Positions 63,990 to 64,000 of a stretch of 64,000 bases of DNA are shown here, piece after piece. The notes under the pieces are model-generated. The model was not told where the DNA came from and did no database searches. It was given only the letters and a program-made list of their open reading frames with translations. The first letter of the stretch is position 1. Every line of letters begins with the position of its first letter. The stretch spans positions 23,514,516 to 23,578,515 of the forward strand of contig NC_049983.1 in the NCBI RefSeq assembly GCF_000003815.2, read 5' to 3'. This DNA is from Branchiostoma floridae (lineage: Eukaryota; Chordata; Leptocardii; Amphioxiformes; Branchiostomatidae). Both the position numbers and the translations under genes were made by a program.

Positions 63990-64000
63990 GATATCTCTAT

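Overview
The window is animal nuclear DNA and most resembles a lancelet (Branchiostoma). It has many short exons with clean GT..AG junctions and modest introns. It has abundant small inverted-repeat transposons, tRNA-derived SINEs and non-LTR retrotransposon tails. It also has minisatellites that run across exon-intron junctions, a habit I recall being described in amphioxus. The genus is an inference, because no database search was possible. There is one 100-N assembly gap (2957-3056).

Layout, left to right. (1) 39-602, minus strand: the first two coding exons of a secreted protein that runs off the left edge. (2) 620-3600: repeats, foldback elements, the gap and a SINE. (3) 3631-10333, plus strand: an EndoU (XendoU-type) endoribonuclease whose last exon adds about 1,113 residues of Ser/Arg/Gln-rich, internally repeated, probably disordered sequence. 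(4) 11427-18603, minus strand: a complete ten-exon SLC25A26, the mitochondrial S-adenosylmethionine carrier, 289 aa. (5) 18937 to about 25563, plus strand: a lysine-rich, probably nuclear or nucleolar protein of about 670 aa that I cannot name. It starts head-to-head with SLC25A26 and carries a non-LTR retrotransposon with an intact RNase H ORF in intron 1. (6) 25600-32000: a gene-poor stretch with a 13-bp minisatellite and a 1-kb non-autonomous DNA transposon. (7) 32191-56220, plus strand: a 24-exon gene for a highly basic Arg/Gly/Ser-rich protein of about 1,160 aa. (8) 58120-63336, plus strand: nine exons coding 359 aa of EF-hand-like sequence, ending with a poly(A) signal at 63984. Items 7 and 8 may be one gene of about 1,520 aa, but the joining exon was not found.

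The most striking pattern is that at least ten exon ends, usually together with their splice site, recur as decayed or near-identical 'echo' copies in the neighbouring intron. A second is a dispersed inverted-repeat element (41740, 46170 and 13588) that carries a hammerhead-ribozyme-like core. A third is that two PIF/Harbinger-like elements and a retrotransposon tail each sit within about 8-12 nt of a 5' splice site. The genes do not form an obvious pathway. The only clear regulatory link is the roughly 330-bp shared promoter of SLC25A26 and its divergent neighbour.
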